Shown: piece after piece, positions 26,961 through 36,092 of the stretch | Layout of the letters: each line of letters starts with the position of its first letter | Numbering within the stretch: the stretch's first letter is position 1 | DNA from: Oligoflexus sp. | Lineage (GTDB): Bacteria > Bdellovibrionota_B > Oligoflexia > Oligoflexales > Oligoflexaceae | DNA: 64,000 nucleotides | Assembly (NCBI GenBank): GCA_014378195.1 | Contig: JACMOC010000019.1 | Coordinates: forward strand, 18,161-82,160 | Reading direction: 5' to 3' | The notes under the pieces: model-generated | The model's input: the letters and a program-made list of their open reading frames with translations, nothing else | What the model was told of the DNA's origin: nothing | The model's database searches: none | Program-made: the position numbers and the translations under genes

Positions 26961-27998
26961 ATGAAAAACACTTCCATACTATCATCACTACTTACTTCCC
27001 TACTTATCCTGAATGGATGTAGTAATGCAGCGAGCTTTGATGCTCAAACCAAGGTCAAGTCGATTGCGAAAACAGCTGCGGAGGCAACCAACCATTCAAG
27101 CAATAGTGATGCCGAGCCCACACCTGAGCCGATCACTGAAAACAAGCCTGATAACACAGCGCCCCTTGGGACAGATGGCGCGATCCTAGAATCGATCGCC
27201 AGTGTAGTCGTCCAAATTCCTTCACCCAATATCCGCGCTGGCAAAGAAACCAGCCATGCTGTGGCAACGATCAGTGGAACAAAAGAAACTGGTATTGTCT
27301 GGTCAATCGTCGGACCGACCGGTGTTGATCCCGCAACCTTAGGGTCCATCGATGCGAACGGACTTTATACAAGCCCTGCCGATGGCGCTGCCGACTTTGC
27401 AATCTCCATCGTGGCGACACTCGCCAAAGACCCAAGCGTTTCTGGCAAAGCCGACCTGAAGATCATCCCGGCCAAAGCGCTTTTCGCGGGCTGCGTGAAG
27501 GGTGACTCTGTCTTTCCTATCACAGCTGATGTTTTTGATAATCTCGATCCGCTCGTGAAACATCTCCCTGATTTTGCCAGCCTGAAGAAGGCAGATGTGG
27601 TGTGTCTCGATCAGTTTAATATTCCACAGCAAGCTTGGAGCGCGGGTTTTCCTAGTTCGCCAGCCCGAGTTGAATACTTCGGTATCCGTGCTGTCGCCAA
27701 TCTGATCATCGAAAAAGATGGTAATTATGACTTTCAACTCAATGCAGATGACGGCGCGAACCTCTATGTCGATGGTGTTTTACAAGTCAACGACGACGGT
27801 CAGCACGGCATGCAGTTAGCCAACAAGATTGTGAAACTCACAGCCGGCAAACATAAAATCATGATGGATTGGTATCAAGGTCCTCGCGTGTGGCTTGGAC
27901 TCGTATTAAGCTGGAAAACTCCAGCCATGATTGTGGCAAACCAACCGTATGTAGTTGTACCGCGCTCAGCTTTCGCTATCTACGAAGACGCTAAATAA
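26961..27998 (+). CDS. Lipoprotein with Ig-like and PA14-type domains
   Basis: 345 residues from ATG 26961; an in-frame ATG at 26955 leaves no room for the GAGG at 26951-26954. The lipobox is LILNGC near residue 20. A Ser/Thr/Glu/Pro linker follows. Residues ~75-165 look like a bacterial Ig-like (Big-type) domain: VVVQIPSPNIRAG, ATLGSIDANGLYTSPAD. Residues ~180-340 contain a PA14-like carbohydrate-binding fold with the signature GNYDFQLNADDGANLYVDG and LTAGKHKIMMDWYQG. This points to a surface lipoprotein that binds glycans. It is monocistronic, with a terminator at 28022-28054. Confidence 0.85.
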   Translation: MKNTSILSSLLTSLLILNGCSNAASFDAQTKVKSIAKTAAEATNHSSNSDAEPTPEPITENKPDNTAPLGTDGAILESIASVVVQIPSPNIRAGKETSHAVATISGTKETGIVWSIVGPTGVDPATLGSIDANGLYTSPADGAADFAISIVATLAKDPSVSGKADLKIIPAKALFAGCVKGDSVFPITADVFDNLDPLVKHLPDFASLKKADVVCLDQFNIPQQAWSAGFPSSPARVEYFGIRAVANLIIEKDGNYDFQLNADDGANLYVDGVLQVNDDGQHGMQLANKIVKLTAGKHKIMMDWYQGPRVWLGLVLSWKTPAMIVANQPYVVVPRSAFAIYEDAK

Positions 27999-28021
27999 AT
28001 ATTGAATATGGCTCTTACTAC

Positions 28022-28054
28022 AAGAGGCGATTCCTTCGGGATCAGCCTCTTTTC
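28022..28054 (+). terminator. Rho-independent terminator
   Basis: AAGAGGC (28022-28028), extended by GAT/ATC pairs, pairs with GCCTCTT (28045-28051), then a short T-run. It ends the PA14 lipoprotein gene and directly precedes the intron remnant. Confidence 0.75.
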
Positions 28055-28058
28055 TCTT

Positions 28059-28110
28059 GTGCGCCCGGCAGGGCGCACCTACTCGGAGGTGAAAGTCCTC
28101 TACGCACACG
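28059..28110 (+). mobile_element. 5' remnant of a bacterial group II intron
   Basis: The sequence begins GTGCGCCCGGCAGGGCGCAC and continues with CGGAGGTGAAAGTCCTC. This is the standard 5' end of bacterial group II introns (GUGYG start, then the first stem-loops of domain I). It starts five bases after a terminator stem, the usual landing site of class IIC introns. No reverse transcriptase gene and no domain V/VI follow; the sequence loses intron character within ~50 bp. A truncated, inactive remnant. Confidence 0.6.
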
Positions 28111-28138
28111 CCCCCCTCCTACTCGATTGCTACCTATC

Positions 28139-28996
28139 CTAGAGCCGAGCTGTAAACCCAAGGAAGGGACTCATGTCGTCCGCCGCACGGGTCAGTCCAA
28201 GCTTGGTTCCGATATCAAGCTGAACGTTAGGATCCAGGCCGTAGGTGAGGCCCGTATCGAACGTTGCTTTCCAGGTGCTATGCGCCTCGGAGCTGGAGCC
28301 GCTGTATATCTCCACGTAACCACTGAAGTCGCCAATGATGGGATGAGCACAGGTGATCGAGGTGATCCATTCCATGTGGAAACCGTCGCTATCCTCATTT
28401 TTTGAGGCGTCTACTTCCAGCATCGCACCCAACTCCCAATCATTTGGAAAATCATACCCCACAGGAAGGATGAGACCGCCTTCGACTTTTTTGTTGCCCA
28501 GCCCTTCGGCAGCAGTTGGCATTTTGACGAAAGGAATCAGACCTATAGATAGGGCAGCGCCGTTATTTCCCAGTAGATTGAGTTTGAGTCGCAGGGTGGT
28601 ATCACCTGAGCCCTGGATGTCGTCCGTAACGCCGGAGGTGCGTGTTTCGTCTTTAAAATAAGGGGCAACAATCAGGTCAAACTCGAGATTGTCCGTCAGG
28701 CCTGTGCGAATGTTGGAAGAGAAAATCTGCGTGGTAGCCTCTCTATCGCCATTTTTGGAGGCCCGAAATGTGCGATTGTATAGGTCAGATTCAAGTTGAA
28801 AATGACCGGCATCAATCGTAATAGCCCCTTCTGTTGAATCGGGTCGGTCCGAGGATAACTCGCGCATCTGGTCAGTCGGTGTCGGATTAAAAAGGCTATA
28901 GCGCGATTTGTCATGTGGTGCAGAACGCGCTTCACTTGCGAGCACAACGCTTAAAAGCGTGCTTAAAGTGAATATCAGGACTGAGGAAAACGGCAT
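28139..28996 (-). CDS. Outer-membrane protein, MetA-like phenol-pathway transporter family
   Basis: 285 residues with a signal peptide (IFTLSTLLSVVLASEARSA). The mature start has the conserved 'RELSSDRPDSTEG..TIDAGHFQLESDL' pattern, followed by TTQIFSSNIRTGLTDNLEFDLIVAPY and barrel-like strands, and it ends in Leu (LGFTARL). This matches the family often annotated as 'putative MetA-pathway of phenol degradation' outer-membrane transporters. Substrates of the family are mostly unknown. The ATG is preceded by AAGG. It lies 65 bp downstream of the LpxC fusion gene but beyond that gene's terminator, so it probably has its own promoter. Confidence 0.82.
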   Translation of the reverse strand: MPFSSVLIFTLSTLLSVVLASEARSAPHDKSRYSLFNPTPTDQMRELSSDRPDSTEGAITIDAGHFQLESDLYNRTFRASKNGDREATTQIFSSNIRTGLTDNLEFDLIVAPYFKDETRTSGVTDDIQGSGDTTLRLKLNLLGNNGAALSIGLIPFVKMPTAAEGLGNKKVEGGLILPVGYDFPNDWELGAMLEVDASKNEDSDGFHMEWITSITCAHPIIGDFSGYVEIYSGSSSEAHSTWKATFDTGLTYGLDPNVQLDIGTKLGLTRAADDMSPFLGFTARL

Positions 28997-29007
28997 GGAT
29001 CAACCTT

Positions 29008-29037
29008 AAAAAAACAGCCCATCCTCAGGTGAGGATG
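29008..29037 (-). terminator. Rho-independent terminator of the receiver-LpxC gene
   Basis: On the minus strand a 7-bp stem (29020-29026 with 29031-29037) is followed by GGCTG and a run of seven U (29008-29014). Confidence 0.8.
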
Positions 29038-29061
29038 AGCTCAGTGCGTGATGAGGCTGAA

Positions 29062-30390
29062 TTAGGAAACAAGGTCCTGAGAAAGGGCTTCGTGAATCTT
29101 CCGGGCAAGAGATTGATTCAAACCATGCGATGTCATGTTTCCGACAACGCGCCCACGAAGTCCATAACCGAGAAGGTAGAGGTCGCCCAAAAGATCGAGG
29201 ATCTTGTGACGAACAAATTCATCGGGAAAATTAAGCTTCGTGTTGATAACTTTGCCATCGTGGATGATGATGTGCGAGTTGAGGTAACCCGAACCAGCCA
29301 TCCCGCGCTGCTGGGCAATATCGATATTCTCGAATGTATTGAAAGAACGCGCTGTCGCTATCTCAGACTCAAAAGAATGTTCGTCGGGTGAAAAACGAAA
29401 TTTCTGCTCTAAAATGGGAGCCGGATAATCGACACGCATGTCGACTTCAAAACCATCAAAGGGTTCGACATAGAGATACTTCTCAGCCACGGATTCATCG
29501 TTGCCAATCATGATCTTTTTGCGAATTACGATATCCATGCGGGGTTTGCCCTGGTCTTCGATACCGGCAGCTTCGATGATGCGACAGAAATCGGCAGCGG
29601 ATCCATCGATATTCGGGATCTCTTCATCAACTTTGATGGATGCATTGGTAATGCCCATCATGTTGAGCGCGGCGAGTAGATGCTCGACCGTGCGGATGCG
29701 GCGTCCGCCTTTGGCAAGGACCGTTGAGTTCGCCGTGAAGGATTTGCCTTCGCCGAGTCTATCAAAGTTGTCGAGTGCTGTAATATGGCCCGGGATCGCC
29801 ACTCCGTCCAGAGTGCGAAAGATAATGCCTGTGTCGACAGGCGCTGGACTGATAATTACGCCGGTAGGGCGGCCGCTGAGGAGGCCAACGCCATTGAGCA
29901 CGGCGTTTTTCTTAACGGTGCGTTGAGGTTGGGTAGAAGGCGCGAGACGCGCTGCATCGCCCTTCATCAGGGTCGCTAAATGTTCGGGCACGGTTGATGC
30001 CGTACGGAGCAGGGAGCTGTCACGACGAGGCAGATGCACTGCGACCTTCTCGAGGAGTATATCCAGATTCAGAGGTTTCTCTAAAAAATCCGAAGCACCA
30101 GCCTTCATCGCTTTGACAGCGATATCGATGCCGGCGTGCCCACTCATAAGGATGACCGGCATATCCGGAAATCGTGTTTTGAGTTTAGTCAAAGCTTCAA
30201 CACCGTCGATGCCGGGTAGCCAGATATCAAGAAGGATAAGATCGGGTTTTTCGAGCTGTAAGCCCTCTTCTAAAGCCTCGGCGCTGGAAAAAATCAGGAT
30301 ACGATAGGATTCGTCGCCTAAAACCGATTTTACGGAGGATAATATGGATTCCTGGTCATCAACGACAAAAATAGTGTGGGCTGCTCGCAT
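29062..30390 (-). CDS. lpxC: Response-regulator receiver fused to LpxC deacetylase
   Basis: 442 residues from ATG 30390 (AAGGA upstream); the frame runs on to 30480 but those 30 residues are not receiver-like. Residues 5-120 are an NtrX/NtrC-type receiver with D11/D12, phospho-acceptor D55 (LLDIWLPG), S83 and K105. After a ~40-residue linker, residues ~157-442 are LpxC, the Zn-dependent UDP-3-O-acyl-GlcNAc deacetylase that commits UDP-sugar to lipid A. E236 and H237 (VEHL), H395, D399 (HKILD) and H422 (SHGLN) match E. coli E78, H79, H238, D242 and H265 with the same spacings. The enzyme therefore looks active and may be controlled by phosphorylation. No kinase is adjacent. It is followed by its own terminator. 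Confidence 0.93.
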   Translation of the reverse strand: MRAAHTIFVVDDQESILSSVKSVLGDESYRILIFSSAEALEEGLQLEKPDLILLDIWLPGIDGVEALTKLKTRFPDMPVILMSGHAGIDIAVKAMKAGASDFLEKPLNLDILLEKVAVHLPRRDSSLLRTASTVPEHLATLMKGDAARLAPSTQPQRTVKKNAVLNGVGLLSGRPTGVIISPAPVDTGIIFRTLDGVAIPGHITALDNFDRLGEGKSFTANSTVLAKGGRRIRTVEHLLAALNMMGITNASIKVDEEIPNIDGSAADFCRIIEAAGIEDQGKPRMDIVIRKKIMIGNDESVAEKYLYVEPFDGFEVDMRVDYPAPILEQKFRFSPDEHSFESEIATARSFNTFENIDIAQQRGMAGSGYLNSHIIIHDGKVINTKLNFPDEFVRHKILDLLGDLYLLGYGLRGRVVGNMTSHGLNQSLARKIHEALSQDLVS

Positions 30391-30759
30391 CACAACGTCC
30401 TTTTCCCAAAGTAAGCTCAAGCCAAACCATATCATTAAGGTTACACCACCCAAGGCAGGCTCACACCTTCTAATTAACAAGAGTCAAATTGTCAAACGCC
30501 TAGTGTTGCAGTCCTTAGAGCTCGTCCGTTGCGAAGCGGAATAGAGTGAAAGCGAGCGAACCCGGCTTTGTCAGACGGTCTGCCCCTGCCTCCGCAATCA
30601 GCGAAGCTAAATATAATGTATGGAATGAATACAATAGGTTATGATAATAAATGGGCCTATCGCCAAAAAATTTCTAAGATTTTGGTCTTATTTGCCGATA
30701 AAAAGCCGCACCCTGCTAGCGTGCGGTGTATAAAAAAGACCTGAAACGGACGTGAACAT
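30391..30759. other. Divergent intergenic region, 369 bp
   Basis: It holds the promoters of the receiver-LpxC and Dus genes. A GC-rich hairpin (CCGCAC 30706-30711 with GTGCGG 30721-30726) followed by TGTATAAAAAA lies ~30 bp before the Dus start and could shape its leader. A stretch near 30490-30590 looks structured, but I recognise no RNA family in it. Confidence 0.45.
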
Positions 30760-31959
30760 TTGAAACCAGCAGTTGAAGCCATCATCGAGCAGAGTGTGAT
30801 CAGCGTGGCTCCCATGGAAGGTCTCACGACTTTTCCCATGCGCCTCTGGCTTTCTATAGTCTCGCAGCCGCAATCGATGACGACACCTTTTCTTCGGGTA
30901 ACACGGGCTTTTCCCGAGCGCGAAATTCCCTCGACGTTTGCCCCTGAGCTTTATCAGTTGCGCGACGTTTTACCCTATACGATCACACCGCAGTTTATCA
31001 GCGGCGACCCTGAACAGTTTCTTCGCGCGGCCGATATGCTGCCGCCGTCTATCGCTCCGATTCTTGAGATCAATTGTGGTTGTCCTTCCCCGAATTCACT
31101 GGGACGTCTGGCGGGAAGTGGAATGCTTCACGATGCCGAATCTTACGGCCGTACCATCGAACGACTCTCCGCTCATTTGGGGCCAGGGCGCCTTGCGGTG
31201 AAGATGCGATTGGGTATCGATTCGCCCGAGGAATTTCCTGTCCTCCTTGCAGCGATTGCATCCTTGCCGCTGGCACGCCTGACGATACATGGGCGCACAC
31301 GTGCTGATGGTTATCGAGGCCATGCGCGTTGGCCTTTGATCCAGCGCGGTGCCGAAGACGCTCAAGCACCGGTGATTGCATCAGGTGATGTTTTGGGAAT
31401 CGAGAGCATAAAAACTCTCTTTCGCGAGGCGCCTTCTCTCAAAGGAGCCATGATAGGACGCGGTGTGTTGCGAAATCCCTGGGTATTTACCGAAATTCGC
31501 CGCGGACATCCGACCGAGATGAGTCTGCTGACTTTTGTAAATGCGCTTTTATGTTATGTGTTGATCCAGGAGCTCTGGCATTCCCATCCGCAAAAATTGA
31601 TAACGCGCATCAGCAGCGGCCGGATAGGAAATCCATGTGGAACCGATTACGGAGCTTGGGAGAAACTTACTGTGGAATTGACTGCGATCGTATTCGGTGT
31701 GCCTTTTGTTCTGAATCATGGTTTTGGTTTGCCGTCGGATGCGGTTTCGCCCGTTGCATTTGGACGACTTAAAATCCTCTGGGCTTATCTTCGCTCGGGA
31801 CTTCCTGAGTCTTTTGCGAAGGCATCGATCGTCCGTTCCAAATCCTTGGGCCAGTTTTTTGAAAGGCTCCTCGAGGCAGGGCGTGAGCTTGAAAAGCCGA
31901 CCCTTCCGATCACGCATCAGGCAGAATGGGATTCCCTCTTTGCGGGTGCTAGGGGATAA
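30760..31959 (+). CDS. tRNA-dihydrouridine synthase family protein
   Basis: 399 residues, TTG start. The FMN-binding TIM barrel of the Dus family reduces uridines in tRNA with NADPH. Seen motifs are VAPMEGLTTFPMR at the N terminus, LEINCGCPSP with the catalytic Cys, LAVKMRLG, LTIHGRTRADGY, and the phosphate-binding VIASGDVLG...GAMIGRGVLRNPW. The C-terminal ~100 residues after the barrel are the helical tRNA-contacting part and are longer than in DusA/B/C. The subtype cannot be fixed. Expressed divergently from the receiver-LpxC gene. Confidence 0.9.
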   Translation: MKPAVEAIIEQSVISVAPMEGLTTFPMRLWLSIVSQPQSMTTPFLRVTRAFPEREIPSTFAPELYQLRDVLPYTITPQFISGDPEQFLRAADMLPPSIAPILEINCGCPSPNSLGRLAGSGMLHDAESYGRTIERLSAHLGPGRLAVKMRLGIDSPEEFPVLLAAIASLPLARLTIHGRTRADGYRGHARWPLIQRGAEDAQAPVIASGDVLGIESIKTLFREAPSLKGAMIGRGVLRNPWVFTEIRRGHPTEMSLLTFVNALLCYVLIQELWHSHPQKLITRISSGRIGNPCGTDYGAWEKLTVELTAIVFGVPFVLNHGFGLPSDAVSPVAFGRLKILWAYLRSGLPESFAKASIVRSKSLGQFFERLLEAGRELEKPTLPITHQAEWDSLFAGARG

Positions 31960-32006
31960 TCAAAAGAGTTAAGTTCGCATCTAAAATTCAAGGGAAGGTC
32001 CTTTTT

Positions 32007-33413
32007 ATGGTTTACCGTCTTACGACACGTTCATCGATCGGCATCAGCCTTATGTTAAGCGTGTCCTCGTGCAAAGGTCATGAGGGGGCAGCGATTCACA
32101 AAAACATCAAAGCCGGGACCCTTGATTCAGCATCTGCGGCGCCCGAAGGTGACCATCAGACAGTCACTGGGAGTGGGCAGACGCCCGATTCCTCCCTTCC
32201 CTTTTCCCAGGCCACGCTCCCTGCGGCAGGACAGGCGAGTTCTATAGCATCGATCTCGTCTTCGCCCTCAGCTTCGTCTTCGTCTTCAACGGCACTGACA
32301 GTGGCTCCTAATCCACCCGGTCCTGTGATGGTCGGGCGGTTTTTGAAGGATGACATGGGTTATCATTTCAACTGGGCCGGATCGCGTATCATAGCCAAAG
32401 TCAAAGGCGTAAAGTCGGTAACGATCGGTTTGACTTCGCCCAATATCGGCTCGCAAAAGATCAACTTCAATGTCTACATCGACCACAAACTTCAAACCAA
32501 GTTTATTACCTTATTGAGTAATGTATCGAATAACGTGACCGAACTCCCCGATACAGAAGAACATCAAATCGATTGGGTCAAACGGACGGAAGCTGGGTAT
32601 GCGAACGAACCGGTGACGTTTGTGGGCATCACAATTCCAAACGGCGGGCAGATTCTTTCCGTGCCCGCTCTTCCGCCCAGACGCATTGAGATGATCGGCG
32701 CTTCTATGACGAACGGCTACGGTACGCGCAGTGATCAGCTAGGAATTCCTGAGACAACTTCGTGTCCGAACGATGGATCGGCTGAAGACAGTGATCTAAG
32801 TTTTGGAGCAGTCGCGGCTCACATGCTTGATGCGCAATCCACAATTATTGCTTTTCAGGGTCACGGCATACTGCGCAACTATCCAACCGCTTCGGATCCG
32901 AGTGGAACGGCTGCTCCCACAGTCGGTGCCATGTGGCCCCTCGTGCTCGCAACCAAAGGCAATTCCGTGAAAGGATTACCCGTTTACGACTATAAAGATT
33001 GGGTTCCGGACGCAGTCGTGATCAATGTTGGGACGAATGACTTTGCGCCCCGTTACGGACAATCCGCTGCCAGTGGGATTCCAGACGAAACAGCCTTTGT
33101 GAATGCCTATGTGACTCTCTTGAAAAACATCCGGGCAAAACTCCCGAATGCTCTCATCGTTGCGACCTTTGGGACCATGATTACGGATGCGGGGAGCGTA
33201 CCGAACCAAAGAACAAAAGGGATTAGTTTTGTAAACAAAGCGATCGCTGCGGTCAACGATCCAAAGGTTTTGCCCATGGTCGACTTTGGTGTACAGGCCG
33301 GAACGGGGCAAGCGTGTTCCTACCACCCATCCGCTGCCACGCACAAAAAAATGGCTCAGCAACTTGCGAAAGTACTAAGCGACAAATTAGCTTGGAAAAT
33401 CGTAAATCCTTAA
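32007..33413 (+). CDS. CE2-like SGNH esterase lipoprotein
   Basis: 468 residues with a lipoprotein signal (LMLSVSSC) and a ~80-residue Ser/Ala/Pro linker (serine runs). A beta-sandwich (VGRFLKDDMGYHFNWAGSRIIAKVKG...NFNVYIDHKL) precedes an SGNH hydrolase domain. The nucleophile block is MIGASMTNGYG with S233, where family members usually have GDS. The GxND block is NVGTNDFAP, and the C-terminal His lies in SYHPSAATHKKMA. This two-domain layout is that of carbohydrate esterase family 2, which removes acetyl groups from plant polysaccharides. Its stop codon abuts the stop of the convergent kinase gene with no spacer. Confidence 0.85.
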   Translation: MVYRLTTRSSIGISLMLSVSSCKGHEGAAIHKNIKAGTLDSASAAPEGDHQTVTGSGQTPDSSLPFSQATLPAAGQASSIASISSSPSASSSSSTALTVAPNPPGPVMVGRFLKDDMGYHFNWAGSRIIAKVKGVKSVTIGLTSPNIGSQKINFNVYIDHKLQTKFITLLSNVSNNVTELPDTEEHQIDWVKRTEAGYANEPVTFVGITIPNGGQILSVPALPPRRIEMIGASMTNGYGTRSDQLGIPETTSCPNDGSAEDSDLSFGAVAAHMLDAQSTIIAFQGHGILRNYPTASDPSGTAAPTVGAMWPLVLATKGNSVKGLPVYDYKDWVPDAVVINVGTNDFAPRYGQSAASGIPDETAFVNAYVTLLKNIRAKLPNALIVATFGTMITDAGSVPNQRTKGISFVNKAIAAVNDPKVLPMVDFGVQAGTGQACSYHPSAATHKKMAQQLAKVLSDKLAWKIVNP

Positions 33414-36092
33414 TCAATCGGCCATAGCGAGGATACTCGAACTCAGAGTCTCGATCAGATCTACGAGTTTTTTTGGGTCGAAGGGTTTTGCCAAATGCTC
33501 ATTGCATCCTGAAGCTATGATCTTTTCATGCTCTTCGCGCATAGCGTGGGCGCTTAAGCCTATGATCGGTTTTGTATAAGCACGCGACCTCAGAGTGCGC
33601 GTTGCCTGATACCCGTCGCAGATAGGCATCTGTATATCCATCAAAATGATATCGTAGTCTTTTGATTCGGCACACTCGATAGCCTGTTTACCATTGTCAG
33701 CAAAATCAAGCTCAGCTCCCTGTTTTTGTAGGATCTGGCGAATGAGGAGCTGGGTGTCGACGGCGTCTTCTGCCACGAGAATCTTCAGACCTTTGAGGCG
33801 AGCCACGATTGGTTTCGATGTTACGTCGATTCTTTTTGCAGCCGCACGCACGCATTTTTCGGCAGCAACGAAGGTTTCGAGGGGCAGATCGATTTTGAAA
33901 ACGCTGCCTCCGGTCGGTTTGCTGTTGACCAGGGTGACGTTGCCGCCGAGCAACTGAGACAATTTGCGAGAGAGGGCCAGCCCAAGGCCTGTACCACCAT
34001 ATTTGCGACTGGTTGAGGTATCGGCCTGAACGAAGGGTTGGAAGAGAAAACTCGCGTTCTGCGAGCTGATGCCGCAGCCTGTATCGGTGACGTAAATCAC
34101 GAGGCTTGCCTTCGGCTGGGATTCTATCGCCACACGAACGGACACTTCCCCCTCGATTGTGAATTTGATCGCGTTCCCTATGATATTGATCAAGATCTGA
34201 CGGATTCGCGTTGCATCGGAATAAATCGTTTCAGGGACATCCGGCTCAATATGAAAATTGACCCCTATACTTTTTTCCATCGCTTTTACACTTAAGGATT
34301 CCATAACTTCAGATAAAAGATCATGAACGGATATCTCGGTACGTGCGACTTCGAGTTTGCCTGCCTCCACCTTGGAGAGATCGAGGATGTCATCGATGAT
34401 GCGCGCAAGAGCATAGCCATTTCGAAGGGCTATTTGTGCGAATTCCTTCATTTTATCCTCGTGCCAACTCTCTTCTGCTAAAAGCCTGGAAAAACCGATG
34501 ATCGCACTCAGGGGCGTGCGAATTTCGTGAGAGACAGTCGCAAGGAAGGCGCTTTTTAACTGACTGGCCTCTTCGGCTTCTTGTTTTGCGGCCATCAGTT
34601 CTGATTGCAGCTGTTTCTGTTCTTCGATATCCGTGTGAGTGCCAAACCATTCACAGATGTTGCCGTCCATGTCGAGTATCGGCAGAGCGCGGCAAAGGTG
34701 CCAACGGTAGCTGCCATCACCGCGACGAATCCGAACTTCGTGAGAGAAGGCGCTGGATGCCGCTGCCGCTTCTTTCCATATGGCCATCGTAGCTTTAGCA
34801 TCGCCTTCAGCAAAGAGTTGGGACCAACCGTTCGCTGCAATCTCAGCCTTACTCATGCCTGTGTAATCGAGCCAACGCTGGTTCGCATAATCAAAACTAT
34901 AATCGACGCGCGCCGACCATACCATCTGCGGCATAGCCTCAAGTAGCTGCCGAAATCGGGCTTCGCTGTGTTGCAGGGATTCTTCCGCTCTTTTGCGCAA
35001 AGTGATATCGCCCACAACTTTCGCGTAGCCGTAGATCAGGCCGTTTTTCAAGAGGGGATACACAACTTCCTGGGCGAGAAAAAAAGCTCCGTTCTTACGC
35101 GCATGCCAGCGCTCGCCTTGCCACATTCCACGTTCACGGGCCTCTTCCAGCTCCTCGCTGGTGTTATTGGTTGAAAGGGCCATACTTGAGAAGATCGTAC
35201 GAATGTGTTGACCGATCGCTTCCGTATCGGTGAACCCCGTAATACGCTCGGCTCCAATATTCCAACTGATAATATTGCCCTTTAGATCGAGGAGAAATAT
35301 CCCGTAGTCCTTAATGCTTTCAATGAGAACCCGAAATTGTTCCTGACTGCGATGCAACGACTCTTCGGTCTGGACGAGATCAGTAATGTCGACCATAGTC
35401 CCAGTCACGGCTTCCACTTCGCCGTGTTCGTCGAGGAGTGCAACGCCTCGATCTTTGATCCATAAGATGGAGCCATCAGCCCTATACACACGATACTGTT
35501 CGCTAAATGAGCTTTTATTTTCGATCATGCGCTGAATGCTGCCGTTGACGCGCTGTTGATCTTCGAGATGGATGCGCATCACAAAATCATTGATAGGAAA
35601 GACGGCCTCTTTGTCCTGAAGGCCAAAAATTTTATTGAGGGACGCATTACGGTAAGCGGTTCCGGCTCGCAAATCCAGGCGATAAATACCGGCGTGAGCG
35701 GCAGCGAGAGCACTGTGAAATCGTTCTTCGGCCGCTTTGAAGTTGCTCAGGCTTTTCACGTCTTTGAGTTTCGAACGCTTCAGTTCCAATCGGTTTGTCT
35801 GCAACCAATGACCGACGGCACTCACTATAATTGTAGCAAGGCATACGAACGCTGCATCACCAGGAGTCGGGTTAATCGTCAAAGTGAACGGAAAAAAATG
35901 AGGCAGTGCCAAAGTAAAAAGTGCGACTGTGAAGCCAGCCCAAAATCCGCCTAATATACTGACCAGGAGTGCAAACAACAGGGGCGCGGCGTAGGCAGCA
36001 GAAGGAGAAACAAGCAGTGCTGTTCCGTAGGTCAATACTGACCCCGAAAAGGCATAAAAAGCCGGCAAAAAGATCCTTTGACTAATCCTCAC
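33414..36092 (-). CDS. Membrane-bound hybrid histidine kinase with three PAS domains
   Basis: 892 residues, GTG start after GGAG. Residues 1-95 hold about four membrane helices resembling the DUF4118/KdpD-type sensor (PLLFALLVSILGGFWAGF). Three PAS/PAC units follow (~125-245, 250-370, 375-500). HisKA has H522 in VSHEIRTPL, HATPase_c has DTGCGIS and [10 protein letters not shown], and the C-terminal receiver has D819 in ILMDIQMP and a conserved Lys in HLAKPFD. Everything needed for autophosphorylation and internal phosphotransfer is present. No separate response regulator adjoins it; the nearest receiver on the same strand is the LpxC fusion at 29-30 kb. Confidence 0.93.
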   Translation of the reverse strand: MRISQRIFLPAFYAFSGSVLTYGTALLVSPSAAYAAPLLFALLVSILGGFWAGFTVALFTLALPHFFPFTLTINPTPGDAAFVCLATIIVSAVGHWLQTNRLELKRSKLKDVKSLSNFKAAEERFHSALAAAHAGIYRLDLRAGTAYRNASLNKIFGLQDKEAVFPINDFVMRIHLEDQQRVNGSIQRMIENKSSFSEQYRVYRADGSILWIKDRGVALLDEHGEVEAVTGTMVDITDLVQTEESLHRSQEQFRVLIESIKDYGIFLLDLKGNIISWNIGAERITGFTDTEAIGQHIRTIFSSMALSTNNTSEELEEARERGMWQGERWHARKNGAFFLAQEVVYPLLKNGLIYGYAKVVGDITLRKRAEESLQHSEARFRQLLEAMPQMVWSARVDYSFDYANQRWLDYTGMSKAEIAANGWSQLFAEGDAKATMAIWKEAAAASSAFSHEVRIRRGDGSYRWHLCRALPILDMDGNICEWFGTHTDIEEQKQLQSELMAAKQEAEEASQLKSAFLATVSHEIRTPLSAIIGFSRLLAEESWHEDKMKEFAQIALRNGYALARIIDDILDLSKVEAGKLEVARTEISVHDLLSEVMESLSVKAMEKSIGVNFHIEPDVPETIYSDATRIRQILINIIGNAIKFTIEGEVSVRVAIESQPKASLVIYVTDTGCGISSQNASFLFQPFVQADTSTSRKYGGTGLGLALSRKLSQLLGGNVTLVNSKPTGGSVFKIDLPLETFVAAEKCVRAAAKRIDVTSKPIVARLKGLKILVAEDAVDTQLLIRQILQKQGAELDFADNGKQAIECAESKDYDIILMDIQMPICDGYQATRTLRSRAYTKPIIGLSAHAMREEHEKIIASGCNEHLAKPFDPKKLVDLIETLSSSILAMAD

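Noticed and set aside
30490..30600. Possible structured RNA between the LpxC fusion and Dus genes
   Set aside because: Purine-rich stretch with short complementary pieces, but I could not build a convincing fold or match it to a known RNA.
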